The notes: a model not told the origin generated them from the letters alone. A DNA stretch of 64,000 nt from an uncultured Porphyromonadaceae bacterium (GCA_902491515.1 CABUIC010000004.1:62001-126000); one strand, 5' to 3'. Positions 31,760 to 40,412 are shown, counted from the stretch's first letter. A program made the numbers and translations.

Positions 31760-33325
31760 TCAGTTTACGATGACTTCCATAGGGGAGAGGTCTCGGGTGA
31801 TTCCGTCGGGACCTACCGCGCGGATCCGTGAGATGAAGAAGCGCTTTCCGCGGCTGAGGCGCTGGAACTGCTGTTTCTGGCGTGCGGAGAAGTTGGCTCC
31901 GTCGGAGTTCTCGGCCATAGCGTTGCCGGATCCGTCGAAGAGGATGGTCTGGAAGCCGAGGACCTTGAAGGGGGTGTCGAGGAGGCCGTCGTCGATAGCG
32001 GCTCCGAGGCCCGGGGCGGAAGTCAGGAGGGCCTTGGCGAAGGGCTTCGAGCCCTTGTAGTGGTCGGTCTGGCCCTGCGGGGTCTGGTAGGCGATGTAGG
32101 GCGTGGGGTCGGGGAGCTTGCGGACGCGGAAGGTGGTCTGCGCCACGGGGACGGGCTTGCCGTCCATTGTGGCTGTGACGCTGATTACGGCGTCCTGTCC
32201 GACGGTCGCGGGCTTTGCCACCCAGTGGTCGCCCTGACGGGTGAGAGAGCCGTTTGTCATGGTGGCCGAGATGTCGGTCATCGCCACGCCCGGGACGGAG
32301 ATTCCCACCGGGTTCTCGATACCGGCGTAGAGAACGTTCATCATCGTTGCGGATACCGTGGCCATGGGCTCCATGACGGTATAGGACGAGGTGAAGGGAT
32401 GGCGGGCCGTGGTGCCGTCGCCGAGGGGGACCTCGAGGTAGCCCTCGTAGTTGTAGGAGCCGGGAGCGCCGGCCGTGAACTCATATAGGCCGCGGTCGTT
32501 GCCGAGGGGCTTTCCGCCGATGTAGACCTGAGGGCGCTGGGTGGTGTCGACGGCGGCGAGGACGATGTTCGCGGAGTATTTTCCGCCTTTGATTACGAGT
32601 CGGCTCTGGGGAAGGACGAGGGCGTGGAGTTCGTTCACGCGGACGTCGCCGGCGTCGACCTGGGTCAGAAGGGTGCTGAGCGCCTCGCCCTCGGCGTAGA
32701 GGATGTCGTTCTGGAGCTTTGAGAGGAGGGTCACGGCGGCTACGACGGGCTGTTGCTCGAAGCGGCTTTCTTCCCATGTGGAGGCGACGAGGGTGCCTCG
32801 GCGGAGGATGTTGTCGGTTGAGAGGACTTCGGCGATGTTGTTGCGCTTGAGGGTGTCGGGGAGAAGGCTGCACACGTGGGCGCGGAAGGCGTCGATGCTC
32901 TTTCTGAGCTCCAGGCCTCGGTTACGGCCGGGGGCGAGCATGACGACTGCGGCGGCCTCGAGGTCGTCGCGGCTCTGGATGTTCTCGACGCGGCCGTCCT
33001 TTCCGTCGGCCTGCCGGACGATTTCGAGCTTGAGGGTGTCGATGAGGCTGTAGAGGGAATCGGTGTGGAGGCGGAGAGCTGTGGCCTTGTCGAGCCAGGG
33101 GCGTCCCTTGTCCGGGTTCTGCTCGGTGAGGGCCTCGAGCTGGCTGTAAATCGCGCTGTTTCGGAGGCCGACGTTGTTGTTGGTGCGGGTGAGGCCGTCG
33201 TGTACCTGCGTGAAACCGTCGAGCACGTCGCTGGACACGTTGAGGGCCAGCATCGCGGTCAGCACGATGTACATCAGGTTGATCATCTTCTGTCGGGGAG
33301 ACAGCCGATTGGAGGTTGAGGCCAT
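31760..33325 (-). CDS. gldM: T9SS motor protein GldM/PorM
   Basis: The 521-aa protein begins with a short cytoplasmic tail and one transmembrane helix (about 14-34, INLMYIVLTAMLALNVSSDVL), followed by a large periplasmic part made of a helical domain (about 40-210) and beta-sandwich domains, as in the four-domain structures of GldM/PorM. Conserved blocks include NLMYIVLTAMLALNVS and NVLYAGIENPVGISVPGV. With GldL it forms the proton-driven motor that couples to the GldK/GldN ring. Gap of 53 nt from gldL and 19 nt to gldN. Confidence 0.95.
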   Translation of the reverse strand: MASTSNRLSPRQKMINLMYIVLTAMLALNVSSDVLDGFTQVHDGLTRTNNNVGLRNSAIYSQLEALTEQNPDKGRPWLDKATALRLHTDSLYSLIDTLKLEIVRQADGKDGRVENIQSRDDLEAAAVVMLAPGRNRGLELRKSIDAFRAHVCSLLPDTLKRNNIAEVLSTDNILRRGTLVASTWEESRFEQQPVVAAVTLLSKLQNDILYAEGEALSTLLTQVDAGDVRVNELHALVLPQSRLVIKGGKYSANIVLAAVDTTQRPQVYIGGKPLGNDRGLYEFTAGAPGSYNYEGYLEVPLGDGTTARHPFTSSYTVMEPMATVSATMMNVLYAGIENPVGISVPGVAMTDISATMTNGSLTRQGDHWVAKPATVGQDAVISVTATMDGKPVPVAQTTFRVRKLPDPTPYIAYQTPQGQTDHYKGSKPFAKALLTSAPGLGAAIDDGLLDTPFKVLGFQTILFDGSGNAMAENSDGANFSARQKQQFQRLSRGKRFFISRIRAVGPDGITRDLSPMEVIVN

Positions 33326-33378
33326 TTATTCTATCGGGGGTATGCTTGTTCGGTGATACAAATCTGTTGAGCCCGGGG

Positions 33379-34338
33379 TCATTCCTTTGCGGGCTCGGGG
33401 GGCATGCCGGGCATGGCGCCGGGACGGTAGAGGTTTACGGTCATGGCCGTAATCATCTTTTCGTAGACGCTGTTGAGCTGCTGCATGTAGCGTGCCATTT
33501 TCTCGGTTTCCTGGCAGTAGCGCGCGCTCTGCTCTGCGCTCTTCTCGTACATGTCGCGGATGTCCTTGATTCCACGGTTGACGCGGTCTATTGAGTCGAT
33601 CTGAGAGCTGACGCTGCGGAGCTGTATCTCGTAGATGGTGTTGAGACCTCCGATGTTGCGGTGGAGGTCCTGCATCTGGTCGACGTATCCCTTGGAGCTG
33701 GCGGTGATGGCCTCGGAGTTCTGGGTGATGGCCTGATAGCTCTGGAGGAGCACGTCGCTGACCTTGTTGAGCGCTTCGGTGGTCTCGCGGAGTCGGGTCA
33801 TTTCCTGCGCGATGCCGCTCATCTGGTCGAGGTACTGCTGGGTCGCGCTTGTGAGCTCGGCCATGCGGGAAAGCTCGGAGGCGGCGGCGTTCATTTTGGC
33901 GATGGACTCGGAGAGGGAGCGGGTGTCGTCCTCGCTGAGGTCTATGCCGCCGGGGATTCCGGCCGCGCGACGCGCTTCACCGGGGGAGACGGAGAGCTGT
34001 CCGGCGGGGACTCCGGAGCCGCCGTTGATGATGATTCCGCCGCCACCGTTCATGTCGGGGCGGTCTTCCTCATTGTGGGTGTCGAGCACGGGGAAAACTT
34101 CCTCCCACTTGTATTCCTTGGGGGGACGGTCGAATGCCGTCAGGACGAACATCAGGACCTCCGTGCCCATGCCTATGCAGAGGAGGGTATTGCCTCCGGG
34201 AAGGTGGAGAATCTTGAAGAGGGCGCCCCAGATGACGATAGCGGCGCCGATGGAGTAGGCGAAGTTGAAGAAACGCTGGCCGTTCTCGCTGGTGATGAAG
34301 GCGCTGATTACGTTCTTGTATTGGTTTACTTTACCCAT
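33379..34338 (-). CDS. gldL: T9SS motor protein GldL/PorL
   Basis: The 319-aa protein has two transmembrane helices (about 25-41 and 52-70) joined by the short periplasmic loop HLPGG. The second helix holds an intramembrane Glu (E60 in GMGTEVLMF), the residue proposed to translocate protons in GldL motors. A long cytoplasmic coiled-coil-rich region (about 130-300) follows. Five GldL copies surround a GldM dimer in known structures. Located between gldK (33 nt) and gldM. Confidence 0.95.
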   Translation of the reverse strand: MGKVNQYKNVISAFITSENGQRFFNFAYSIGAAIVIWGALFKILHLPGGNTLLCIGMGTEVLMFVLTAFDRPPKEYKWEEVFPVLDTHNEEDRPDMNGGGGIIINGGSGVPAGQLSVSPGEARRAAGIPGGIDLSEDDTRSLSESIAKMNAAASELSRMAELTSATQQYLDQMSGIAQEMTRLRETTEALNKVSDVLLQSYQAITQNSEAITASSKGYVDQMQDLHRNIGGLNTIYEIQLRSVSSQIDSIDRVNRGIKDIRDMYEKSAEQSARYCQETEKMARYMQQLNSVYEKMITAMTVNLYRPGAMPGMPPEPAKE

Positions 34339-34371
34339 TGTCAGGAGATGGATCGGTGAAAAGTTTGCGGT

Positions 34372-35820
34372 TTATTTGTTCTTGCCGGGGGCCTTCTGCC
34401 CGCGGGCGAAACCAATCTGAGTGCGGACGCAGCGGAAGCCGATGTAGGAGCGCTGCTCGTTCTGGTACTCCCACATGCGGAGGTCGGAGCGGATGTTGTG
34501 GGCGACGTCCTTCCAGGAGCCGCCGCGGACAATCTTGCGCTTCATCTTGTAGGGGTCCTCAAGGGCGGCGTCGTAGCGGTACTCGGGGTTGAGGTCGTTG
34601 GTGAGGCGTCCGACGCTTTCGGTGAATGCGGTTGAGGTCCATTCGCTGACGTTGCCGGCCATGTCGTAGAGACCGAAGTCGTTGGGGGCGTATGTTCCGA
34701 CGCGGGAGGTGATGAGGTGTCCGTCCTTGACGTAGTTGCCCTCGTTGGGCTTGAAGTTGGCGTAGAAGCATCCCTTGTCGTCGCTGAGGGCGAGGTCTCC
34801 GTCCCAGGGGTACATGTTGTCGTCGTTGCCGGCGCGGGCGGCGTACTCCCATTCGGCTTCGGTGGGTAGGCGGTAGGGCTCGACGTAGACACCCTCGCGG
34901 CCGAGGGAGCGGCGGAGGTAGTCGGTGCGCCAGTTTGCGAAGGCGTTTGCCTGCTCCCAGCTTACGCCGACAACGGGATAGTCGGCATAGCCTCCGTGGG
35001 CGAAGTACATGCGGACGTAAGGTTCGTTATAGGCGTTCTCGAAGTCGTTGACCCAGGCGGTGGTGTCGGGGTAGACGTTGACGATGTAGGTGTTGAGGAA
35101 ATCATAGTCGCCGGTGAGCGCGCGGGAGATTGTCTGGCGGACAATCTCGCCTTCTTCGGTGAAGAAAGCCGTGTCCTTGCTGATCATCGGCTGAGCGGTG
35201 GGCACGGGGCGGTCGGTGTTGTACTCGCGACGGCGGTTGTCAAGGCGGTTCTTGCGCTTGGCGGCCTCGGTGTGGTTGTAGATTTCGTAGCGGTAGTTGA
35301 GCTGAGTGGCGTCGAGCTCTCGCACTCCGGTGATGGGGTTGGTGCGGTAGACGCTCTCGATTGCGCGGAGCTCGTCCTCGTTGGGGTTGCGCCAGGGAAT
35401 TGGCTTGTTCCAGTTGAGGTGGGGGGTGACGGGGTTTCCTTCCTTGTCTTCCTCAATCTTGAAGTCCTCGTTGCCGCCGTATGCGGGGTCGGCGAGGCGC
35501 TCGCGGATGATGGAGTCGCGCACCCAGAGCACGAACTGCTTGTACTTGGAGTTCGTGATTTCGGTCTCGTCCATCCAGAATCCGTCGACGGATATGCCCC
35601 GGGCGTTTGCCCGGAGATTCCAGAGGGAGTCGTCTTCCTTGACGCCGACCTTCATGGAGCCGCGGTCGACGAGGACCATTCCGTAAGGCGTCGGTTCGGC
35701 CCAGGCCGTTCCTCCGACACCGGTGACTTCGCCTCCGGCGCCGGAACGAGAGGAACCGGCGCAGCCCGCGAGGGCGGCGACGGCTACCAAGCCCGGGAAT
35801 ATCATCTTGAGACTGTTCAT
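34372..35820 (-). CDS. gldK: T9SS ring lipoprotein GldK/PorK (FGE-sulfatase fold)
   Basis: Starting at MNSLKMIFPG (35820; upstream frame is only an extension), the 482-aa protein has a lipobox ending LAGC (Cys20). An FGE-sulfatase-type domain follows: VDRGSMKVGV, SVDGFWMDETEITNSKYKQF, YPVVGVSWEQANAFANWR, YRLPTEAEWEYAAR, NVSEWTSTAF, VRGGSWKDVAHNIRSDLR, RSYIGFRCVR. GldK is lipid-anchored to the inner face of the outer membrane and oligomerises with GldN. It is the third gene of the T9SS operon, 47 nt after porP. Confidence 0.96.
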   Translation of the reverse strand: MNSLKMIFPGLVAVAALAGCAGSSRSGAGGEVTGVGGTAWAEPTPYGMVLVDRGSMKVGVKEDDSLWNLRANARGISVDGFWMDETEITNSKYKQFVLWVRDSIIRERLADPAYGGNEDFKIEEDKEGNPVTPHLNWNKPIPWRNPNEDELRAIESVYRTNPITGVRELDATQLNYRYEIYNHTEAAKRKNRLDNRRREYNTDRPVPTAQPMISKDTAFFTEEGEIVRQTISRALTGDYDFLNTYIVNVYPDTTAWVNDFENAYNEPYVRMYFAHGGYADYPVVGVSWEQANAFANWRTDYLRRSLGREGVYVEPYRLPTEAEWEYAARAGNDDNMYPWDGDLALSDDKGCFYANFKPNEGNYVKDGHLITSRVGTYAPNDFGLYDMAGNVSEWTSTAFTESVGRLTNDLNPEYRYDAALEDPYKMKRKIVRGGSWKDVAHNIRSDLRMWEYQNEQRSYIGFRCVRTQIGFARGQKAPGKNK

Positions 35821-35867
35821 ATTGTCGTTTTCCTGATGTTTCAGTATGGTGGATGTTGAACTTTTTC

Positions 35868-36899
35868 TTACATTATTCGGATGCTCTTGTGGCGGTTCCT
35901 GTTCTTTTCGGAGAGGTTGAGCTTCAGAGAGTATCCGAGGAATAGCTCGTGGCTGCCGGAGGAAGCCTTGTGGATTGCGGATGTGGCGTAGTCGTAGCTG
36001 TATCCGAGGTAGAAGTTCTTGATTTCTGCCGCGAGGGAGATGACTACGGCGTCGTTCCAGCGGTATCCCACGCCGAGGCTGAGGAATTTTTTCCATCGCC
36101 CGCGGATGTCGAGCTGCCCGGTAGTGAAGGTGAAGTCGCTCATTACAATCACCGAGGGCATTATTTCAAATAACGTGTTTTTTATCGGAATATTGCTCCC
36201 GGCGTTGAAATAAAGTGTGCGGTCGGCCTTGAATTCGTAGCGTCGCTCGCCGGAGGTTTCGGAGCCTCCGGCCTGGTCGCCGGCGCTCATGGAGATTGTC
36301 GGCGCGGTGAGATGGGTGCATCCGACGCCGGCGTGGAACCACTTGTGTTCGTATCGGATGCCGGCGGCGATGTCGAAAGCGGTGCCGTGGATGTCCTGGG
36401 TGGGGATGGCCTCGTCGGTGCCTTCGTGGTAGTCGTCATCGTCGGGGAGGTATACTTCGGAGCCTTTGAAGGACTGGTCGTACATCCCGAGCTGGATTCC
36501 GGCGGACCATTCGCCCCCGAGCTTGCGGAGCTTGTAGGAAATCTGCGCTCCGACGGCGAGGCTCCGGTAGAGGCCCGCGCTCTCCTGGGAGGCCACGAGG
36601 CCGACGCCCCAGCGCTTGTTGAGGAACTTGAAGGGCATGTCGGCGCCGAGGCGGAAGGCCATCGGCGCGTTGTCGATGCCTACCCACTGGAGGCGCGCGC
36701 CGCCGCGGATGCGGAGCATGTCGCCCGCGCCGGAGCCGGCGGCCGCCGGGTTGTAGAAGGTCGGCACGGCCCAGTACTGCGAAATCTGCGCGTCGGTCTG
36801 GGCCGCGCTTTTCTCGGCGCAGAGGAGGCACGCGAGGAGCATGCCGAGGCTCAGGACGATATGTCGGGCTGTATTATTCAAAATAGAAGGATAGAACAA
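35868..36899 (-). CDS. porP: PorP/SprF-family T9SS outer-membrane protein
   Basis: The 343-aa protein has a signal peptide (1-33, SAA-Q) followed by the family signature QISQYWAVPTFYNPAAAGSG. Alternating beta strands of a 14-strand-type barrel (GVGLVASQESAGLYRS, DIAAGIRYEHKWFHAGVGCTHL, FFLGYSLKL-type end) follow. PorP is needed for T9SS function and in some species helps retain cargo at the surface. The start overlaps porT by 26 nt, which supports co-translation. Directly upstream of gldK as in other Bacteroidetes. Confidence 0.92.
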   Translation of the reverse strand: MFYPSILNNTARHIVLSLGMLLACLLCAEKSAAQTDAQISQYWAVPTFYNPAAAGSGAGDMLRIRGGARLQWVGIDNAPMAFRLGADMPFKFLNKRWGVGLVASQESAGLYRSLAVGAQISYKLRKLGGEWSAGIQLGMYDQSFKGSEVYLPDDDDYHEGTDEAIPTQDIHGTAFDIAAGIRYEHKWFHAGVGCTHLTAPTISMSAGDQAGGSETSGERRYEFKADRTLYFNAGSNIPIKNTLFEIMPSVIVMSDFTFTTGQLDIRGRWKKFLSLGVGYRWNDAVVISLAAEIKNFYLGYSYDYATSAIHKASSGSHELFLGYSLKLNLSEKNRNRHKSIRIM

Positions 36900-37638
36900 T
36901 CATCTTGGATGTGGCCTTGCCGAGCGACTGCGTGAACTTGAGGCTCGCGGGGTCGTCGACGAGGTCCGGGCGGTCGTGCTGGAGCACGTCCATGAGCCCG
37001 AAACAGAACTTTAGCTCGGGAATGAGCTTGAAGTAAGGAAGATAGAAGTCGCATCCGAAGCCTATCGTGAGGTAGGCGTCGGCGGTTGTGAGGCGGAGGT
37101 AGTCGGCGCGCTTCTTCGAGACGTCGAATGCTCCCATGACGCCTCCGACGACGTAAGGCCTTATGTTCCGCCAGCGCTGTGCGGCGAACTTGAGGTCGAG
37201 GGGGAGTGTGACGTATGTGCTTTTGATGCTCTGGCGCTCGATTGTGCCGGTATTCAGTTCGCGCATGGTGATGTCGCGGCTTCCGAAGTACATGCCGGGC
37301 GAGAATCGCAGCGAGAAGTAGTTGTTGAGCCGCAGGTCGATGAGGCCGCTGACGTTGAATCCGGGCTGGAAATTGGGCTGCTCCATGCGCCATTCCTCGC
37401 CCTCGGGGGTGATGAAGCCGTTGTGGGTTAGGCGCAGGTCCTGTGCGTGCATTCCCACGGAGAAACCGAGGTGCCAGCGCCGCAGGTCGGCGTAGGGGCG
37501 GTTCAGCACCTTGTCGTTGAGGCCGCGGCGCCCTTTCGGCGCCCCGGAGGCTCCGGGAGCCGACGCAAGGACGGCGGCGAGCGAGAGAAGCAGGCCGGCG
37601 ACGGTTCGGATTATTTTTCCATTGCAGAGAGTCATCAC
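36874..37638 (-). CDS. porT: PorT-family outer-membrane protein
   Basis: The 254-aa protein has a signal peptide (to about residue 32, ASG-A). The PorT hallmark NRPYADLRRWHLGFSVGMHAQDLRLTHNG is followed by a beta-barrel with EEWRMEQPNFQPGFNVSGLIDLRLNNYFSLRFSPGMYFG and a C-terminal aromatic FYFE. PorT/SprT is required for T9SS export of gingipains and SprB. Here it heads the porT-porP-gldKLMN operon, whereas in Porphyromonas gingivalis porT is unlinked to porPKLMN. A second in-frame ATG immediately follows the first, so the start is uncertain by one codon. Confidence 0.88.
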   Translation of the reverse strand: MMTLCNGKIIRTVAGLLLSLAAVLASAPGASGAPKGRRGLNDKVLNRPYADLRRWHLGFSVGMHAQDLRLTHNGFITPEGEEWRMEQPNFQPGFNVSGLIDLRLNNYFSLRFSPGMYFGSRDITMRELNTGTIERQSIKSTYVTLPLDLKFAAQRWRNIRPYVVGGVMGAFDVSKKRADYLRLTTADAYLTIGFGCDFYLPYFKLIPELKFCFGLMDVLQHDRPDLVDDPASLKFTQSLGKATSKMIVLSFYFE

Positions 37639-37684
37639 TATATTTAACGCTCCGCGGGCTCCAATATTGTAGTGCGTCGAAAAA

Positions 37685-37718
37685 AATGCCCCGCGCCGGA
37701 TTGAGGGCGCGGGGCATT
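37685..37718 (-). terminator. Terminator of the rpsF-rpsR-rplI operon
   Basis: Perfect 13-bp stem AATGCCCCGCGCC (37685-37697) / GGCGCGGGGCATT (37706-37718), followed on the minus strand by a run of Ts, 22 nt after the rplI stop. Confidence 0.9.
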
Positions 37719-37740
37719 GGATTGTATTGTCCTGCGTGGA

Positions 37741-38184
37741 TTATTCAGCCACGACTTCGAAGGGCACTTCGGCGGACACTTCCTTGTGGAAGCGGATAGT
37801 GGCGGTGTAGTTGCCGACTTCCTTGACGGGCTGCTTGATTTCGATGAGCTTGCGGTCGACGTTGTGGCCGAGCTTCTCGAGAGCCTCGGAAATCTGGATA
37901 GCGTTGACGGAACCGAAGATGGTGCCGGTAGCGCTGGTCTTGGCGCCGATGGTGAGCTTAACGCCTTCGAGAGCTGCGGCAGCGGCTTCGGCGTCGGCCT
38001 TGATTTTGGCGAGCTTGTGGGCGCGCTGGCGCTGGTTCTCAGCGAGCACCTTAAGAGCCGAAGGAGTTGCTACGACTGCCTTGCGCGTGGGGATGAGGAA
38101 GTTGCGGCCGTAGCCGTCCTTCACTTCAAGAACGTCGTCCTTGTATCCAAGGCCGCTGACGTCTTCTTTGAGGATAATTTTCAT
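37741..38184 (-). CDS. rplI: Ribosomal protein bL9
   Basis: The 147-aa product begins MKIILKEDVSGLGYKDDVLEVKDGYGRNFLIP, the bL9 N-terminal signature with the GYGRN-L-P motif, joined by a long helix to the C-terminal domain. It binds 23S rRNA at the base of the L1 stalk. Last gene of the rpsF-rpsR-rplI operon, 29 nt after rpsR, with a strong terminator behind it. Confidence 0.98.
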   Translation of the reverse strand: MKIILKEDVSGLGYKDDVLEVKDGYGRNFLIPTRKAVVATPSALKVLAENQRQRAHKLAKIKADAEAAAAALEGVKLTIGAKTSATGTIFGSVNAIQISEALEKLGHNVDRKLIEIKQPVKEVGNYTATIRFHKEVSAEVPFEVVAE

Positions 38185-38213
38185 ATCGTTGTCCTTTAGC
38201 TAATAGGTGTTGA

Positions 38214-38480
38214 TTACTTCATGAGGTCGGTTACGTAGGGCAGGAGAGCGAGGTGGCGGGCACGCTTTACGGCCTGGGCCACACGGCGCTGGAACTTCAG
38301 CGAGGTGCCGGTGATGCGGCGGGGGAGAATCTTGCCCTGCTCGTTGAGGAACTTCTTGAGGAACTCGGGGTCCTTGTAGTCAACGTACTTGATGCCGAGA
38401 CGCTTGAAACGGCAGTATTTTTTCTTCTTGACGTCTACCGACATCGGGGTGAGGTAGCGGATTTCGGAATTCTGAGCCAT
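38214..38480 (-). CDS. rpsR: Ribosomal protein bS18
   Basis: The 88-aa product carries KKYCRFKRLGIKYVDYKDPEFLKKFL and GKILPRRITGTSLKFQRRV, diagnostic for bS18. It binds as a heterodimer with bS6 on the 30S platform, consistent with the 3-nt gap to rpsF. Confidence 0.98.
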   Translation of the reverse strand: MAQNSEIRYLTPMSVDVKKKKYCRFKRLGIKYVDYKDPEFLKKFLNEQGKILPRRITGTSLKFQRRVAQAVKRARHLALLPYVTDLMK

Positions 38481-38483
38481 CGT

Positions 38484-38882
38484 TTAGTCCTCCTTGGTTT
38501 CTACGGTTTCAACAGTTTCAGCAACGGCTGCGGGAGCAGCGGGAGCGGCGGCCTGGGCGGCGCGGCGTGCGCGGCGCTTTTCGGCGTATTCGGCGGCGTA
38601 CTTGTCCTGACGGAAAACCAGGAAGCGGATGACGCGCTCGTCGCGGCGGAAGGCGGTGTCGAGCTTCTTGACGAGGGTGGGGTCGCCTTCGAATTCGATA
38701 AAGCAATAGAAGCCCGTGGACTTCTTCTGGATGGGATAAGCGAGCTTGCGCAGGCCCCATTCCTCGGTGTTCGCGATGGTCGCACCGTTGTCGGTGAGAG
38801 TCTTTGCGAACTTTTCTACCGCTTCCTTCATCTGAGCGTCAGACAAAACGGGAGTTAAAATGAAAACGGTTTCGTACTTCAT
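38484..38882 (-). CDS. rpsF: Ribosomal protein bS6
   Basis: From MKYETVFILTPVLSD (38882) the product is 132 aa; the longer upstream frame runs into the tRNA. It keeps the bS6 core (GLRKLAYPIQKKSTGFYCFIEF, DERVIRFLVFRQDKYAAEY). It ends in an Ala/Pro/Glu-rich extension of about 25 residues after the KRRAR basic patch, a common length variation in Bacteroidetes. First gene of the operon. Confidence 0.97.
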   Translation of the reverse strand: MKYETVFILTPVLSDAQMKEAVEKFAKTLTDNGATIANTEEWGLRKLAYPIQKKSTGFYCFIEFEGDPTLVKKLDTAFRRDERVIRFLVFRQDKYAAEYAEKRRARRAAQAAAPAAPAAVAETVETVETKED

Positions 38883-38925
38883 TGGGTTAAGGGAATGTTG
38901 TTTGTGAAATGTTTTGGATTGGAAA

Positions 38926-38952
38926 ACGGGCCGCCCCTTTTGAGCGGCCCGT
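38926..38952 (-). terminator. Terminator of tRNA-Cys
   Basis: ACGGGCCGC (38926-38934) pairs with GCGGCCCGT (38944-38952). On the minus strand the stem is followed by TTTTCC. It lies 12 nt downstream of the tRNA 3' end and 44 nt upstream of rpsF. Confidence 0.75.
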
Positions 38953-38963
38953 CTCTTTTTTCG

Positions 38964-39034
38964 AGGTACCAAGCAGATTCGAACTGCTGTACACGGTTTT
39001 GCAGACCGTTGCCTAACCACTCGGCCATGGCACC
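38964..39034 (-). tRNA. tRNA-Cys (anticodon GCA)
   Basis: The 71-nt cloverleaf on the minus strand has acceptor GGTGCCA pairing with TGGTACC (one G-T), a D arm containing GTGGTTAGGCAA, an anticodon stem ACGGT/ACCGT around the loop CTGCAAA (anticodon GCA), and a T arm AGCAG-TTCGAAT-CTGCT. The discriminator U73 is the identity base for Cys tRNAs. CCA is not encoded. Confidence 0.97.
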
Positions 39035-39045
39035 ATTTGCGACTG

Positions 39046-39077
39046 CAAAGTTACAACCTTTTTTTTGAACCGCCAAA
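39046..39077 (-). promoter_or_regulatory. Promoter of tRNA-Cys
   Basis: On the minus strand TTTG (39074-39077), a 20-nt spacer and TAACTTTG (39046-39053) fit the full Bacteroidetes consensus, 11 nt upstream of the mature tRNA 5' end. Confidence 0.75.
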
Positions 39078-39096
39078 TTTTTCGCAAAGAAAAAAT

Positions 39097-39765
39097 TCAC
39101 CCTATTGCGTTCTTGAGCCAGGTGAAGGCTGCGGCGAGGGTCTGGGCGTAGTTTAGGAAGACGGTTTTGAGGGCTTGCCAGAGGCCGCCGCGCACGGAGA
39201 GGAGGATTAGGGTGGCGTTGAAGAGCCATGCGGCGAGGATGAACATGAAGGCGCGGACGGTTCCCTGTCCGGTGATGTCGCTCTGGTGTGTGCCGGTCTG
39301 GGCCATGAAACATGTGGCATAGAAAGCGGCTGTGAAACCGGTCAGGAGGTCGAAGACATAGAGGCTTTCGTCGGCGCTGAGGAGCCGGAGGAGCAGCAGG
39401 ACGTAGGTGAGCAGCGGCAGGCAGTAAGGAGCGAGGGAGATGAAGATGTCGCCGAATCCGGAGCCGCTGTAGCTTACGCGGCCCTCACGCGAGCCTGCGG
39501 TGAAGGAGTTGATGCGCTGAAGGAACATCAGGCTGACGGCCGTATGGGCAAGCTCATGGCTGAAAACCTGCATCCATCCCTCGTTCTTGTTGAAGAAAGG
39601 GAGCTGACGCAGGGATATGTATGCCGCGAAGCCTCCGGCGAACCAGAGATATTCCTTCCAGCCTCCGACGATGGCCGTGAAAACCGGTACGGTGGCGAAC
39701 AGTCCGAGGACGAGCCATGTTCCGATGAGGGGATAGCTGAGATATCTGACGGCGGGCGCTTTCAT
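39097..39765 (-). CDS. M50-like membrane metalloprotease
   Basis: From MKAPAVRYLSYP (39765) the protein is 222 aa. About six hydrophobic segments surround VFSHELAHTAVSLMFLQRI (about residues 67-85), an HExxH embedded in a hydrophobic stretch as in site-2/M50-type proteases. A canonical C-terminal NxxPxxxxDG motif is not evident, so activity is plausible but unproven. Its ATG overlaps the stop of the tyrosine phosphatase gene (ATGA), which implies coupling. The longer upstream frame is an artefact of that gene. Confidence 0.75.
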   Translation of the reverse strand: MKAPAVRYLSYPLIGTWLVLGLFATVPVFTAIVGGWKEYLWFAGGFAAYISLRQLPFFNKNEGWMQVFSHELAHTAVSLMFLQRINSFTAGSREGRVSYSGSGFGDIFISLAPYCLPLLTYVLLLLRLLSADESLYVFDLLTGFTAAFYATCFMAQTGTHQSDITGQGTVRAFMFILAAWLFNATLILLSVRGGLWQALKTVFLNYAQTLAAAFTWLKNAIG

Positions 39766-40298
39766 CGTGAGGCCTCCTCTCCGGTGAGGGTGTCGTATAG
39801 GTTTCGGCAGGCGTCTTCGAGCAAGTCGAGCACGAGCTCGAAGCCCTCGGCGCCTTCGTAGTAGGGGTCGGGGATATAGTCGTAGCGGGTGGCGAGATTG
39901 CGGACGAAGGTGGCCATGGGGATGATTTTCTCCTGCGCCTCGGGGCTGGGCGCGAGTTCGCGGAGATTGCGCTCGTTTGAGGCATCCATGGGGATAATGA
40001 GGTCGAAGTCGTCGAAGTCGGACACGCTGACCTGACGGCAGCGGTGTGTTAGCTCGTAGCCCCGGCGCCTGGCGTGGACGCGCATCCGCTGGTCGGGCAG
40101 CTGGCCGATGTGGTATCGGCCCGTGCCGGCGGAATCTATGTGCCAGCGGGCGGAAGCGCCCTCGGAGTCGACGATTGCCTGCATTACGCCTTCGGCCGCC
40201 GGACTCCGGCAGATATTGCCGAGGCACACGAAGAGCACACTTATCCTGTCCTTGCCTTTCAGGGCGTTGAGAGTCTTGCCGTATCTGGAATCTGTCAT
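39762..40298 (-). CDS. Low-molecular-weight protein tyrosine phosphatase
   Basis: The 178-aa protein has the P-loop VCLGNICRSP, with Cys25 as nucleophile and Arg31. A conserved DSAGTG and the general-acid region DYIPDPYYEGAEGF (DPYY) follow. It is about 15-20 residues longer than typical family members because of an N-terminal extension (MTDSRYGKTLNALKGKD). Such enzymes dephosphorylate protein or, when linked to capsule loci, bacterial tyrosine kinases; no kinase or capsule gene is nearby. First gene of a two-gene unit with the M50-like protease. Confidence 0.93.
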   Translation of the reverse strand: MTDSRYGKTLNALKGKDRISVLFVCLGNICRSPAAEGVMQAIVDSEGASARWHIDSAGTGRYHIGQLPDQRMRVHARRRGYELTHRCRQVSVSDFDDFDLIIPMDASNERNLRELAPSPEAQEKIIPMATFVRNLATRYDYIPDPYYEGAEGFELVLDLLEDACRNLYDTLTGEEASR

Positions 40299-40340
40299 GT
40301 CTTAAATAGTATATCTTGCCAAAAAAATATTTGACTGATG

Positions 40341-40373
40341 CAAAGTTAGCAAAAATATTCGGAAAAATACAAC
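40341..40373 (-). promoter_or_regulatory. Promoter of the tyrosine phosphatase/M50 unit
   Basis: On the minus strand GTTG (40370-40373), a 21-nt spacer and TAACTTTG followed by C (40341-40348), 42 nt upstream of the ATG at 40298. Confidence 0.65.
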
Positions 40374-40376
40374 AAT

Positions 40377-40412
40377 GATGCGCCGTCGGTCATCGTCGAC
40401 CGCCGGCGCATC
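40377..40412 (-). terminator. Terminator of the BACON lipoprotein gene
   Basis: GATGCGCCG (40377-40385) pairs with CGGCGCATC (40404-40412), with a second nested stem CGGTC/GACCG inside. On the minus strand an AT-rich stretch follows. It is 22 nt beyond the stop at 40435 and just before the phosphatase promoter. Confidence 0.7.

Noticed and set aside
39097..40227. 376-aa version of the M50-like protein
   Set aside because: The extra N-terminal residues are Arg-rich and overlap the tyrosine phosphatase gene in another frame. The ATG at 39765 overlapping its stop is the natural start.
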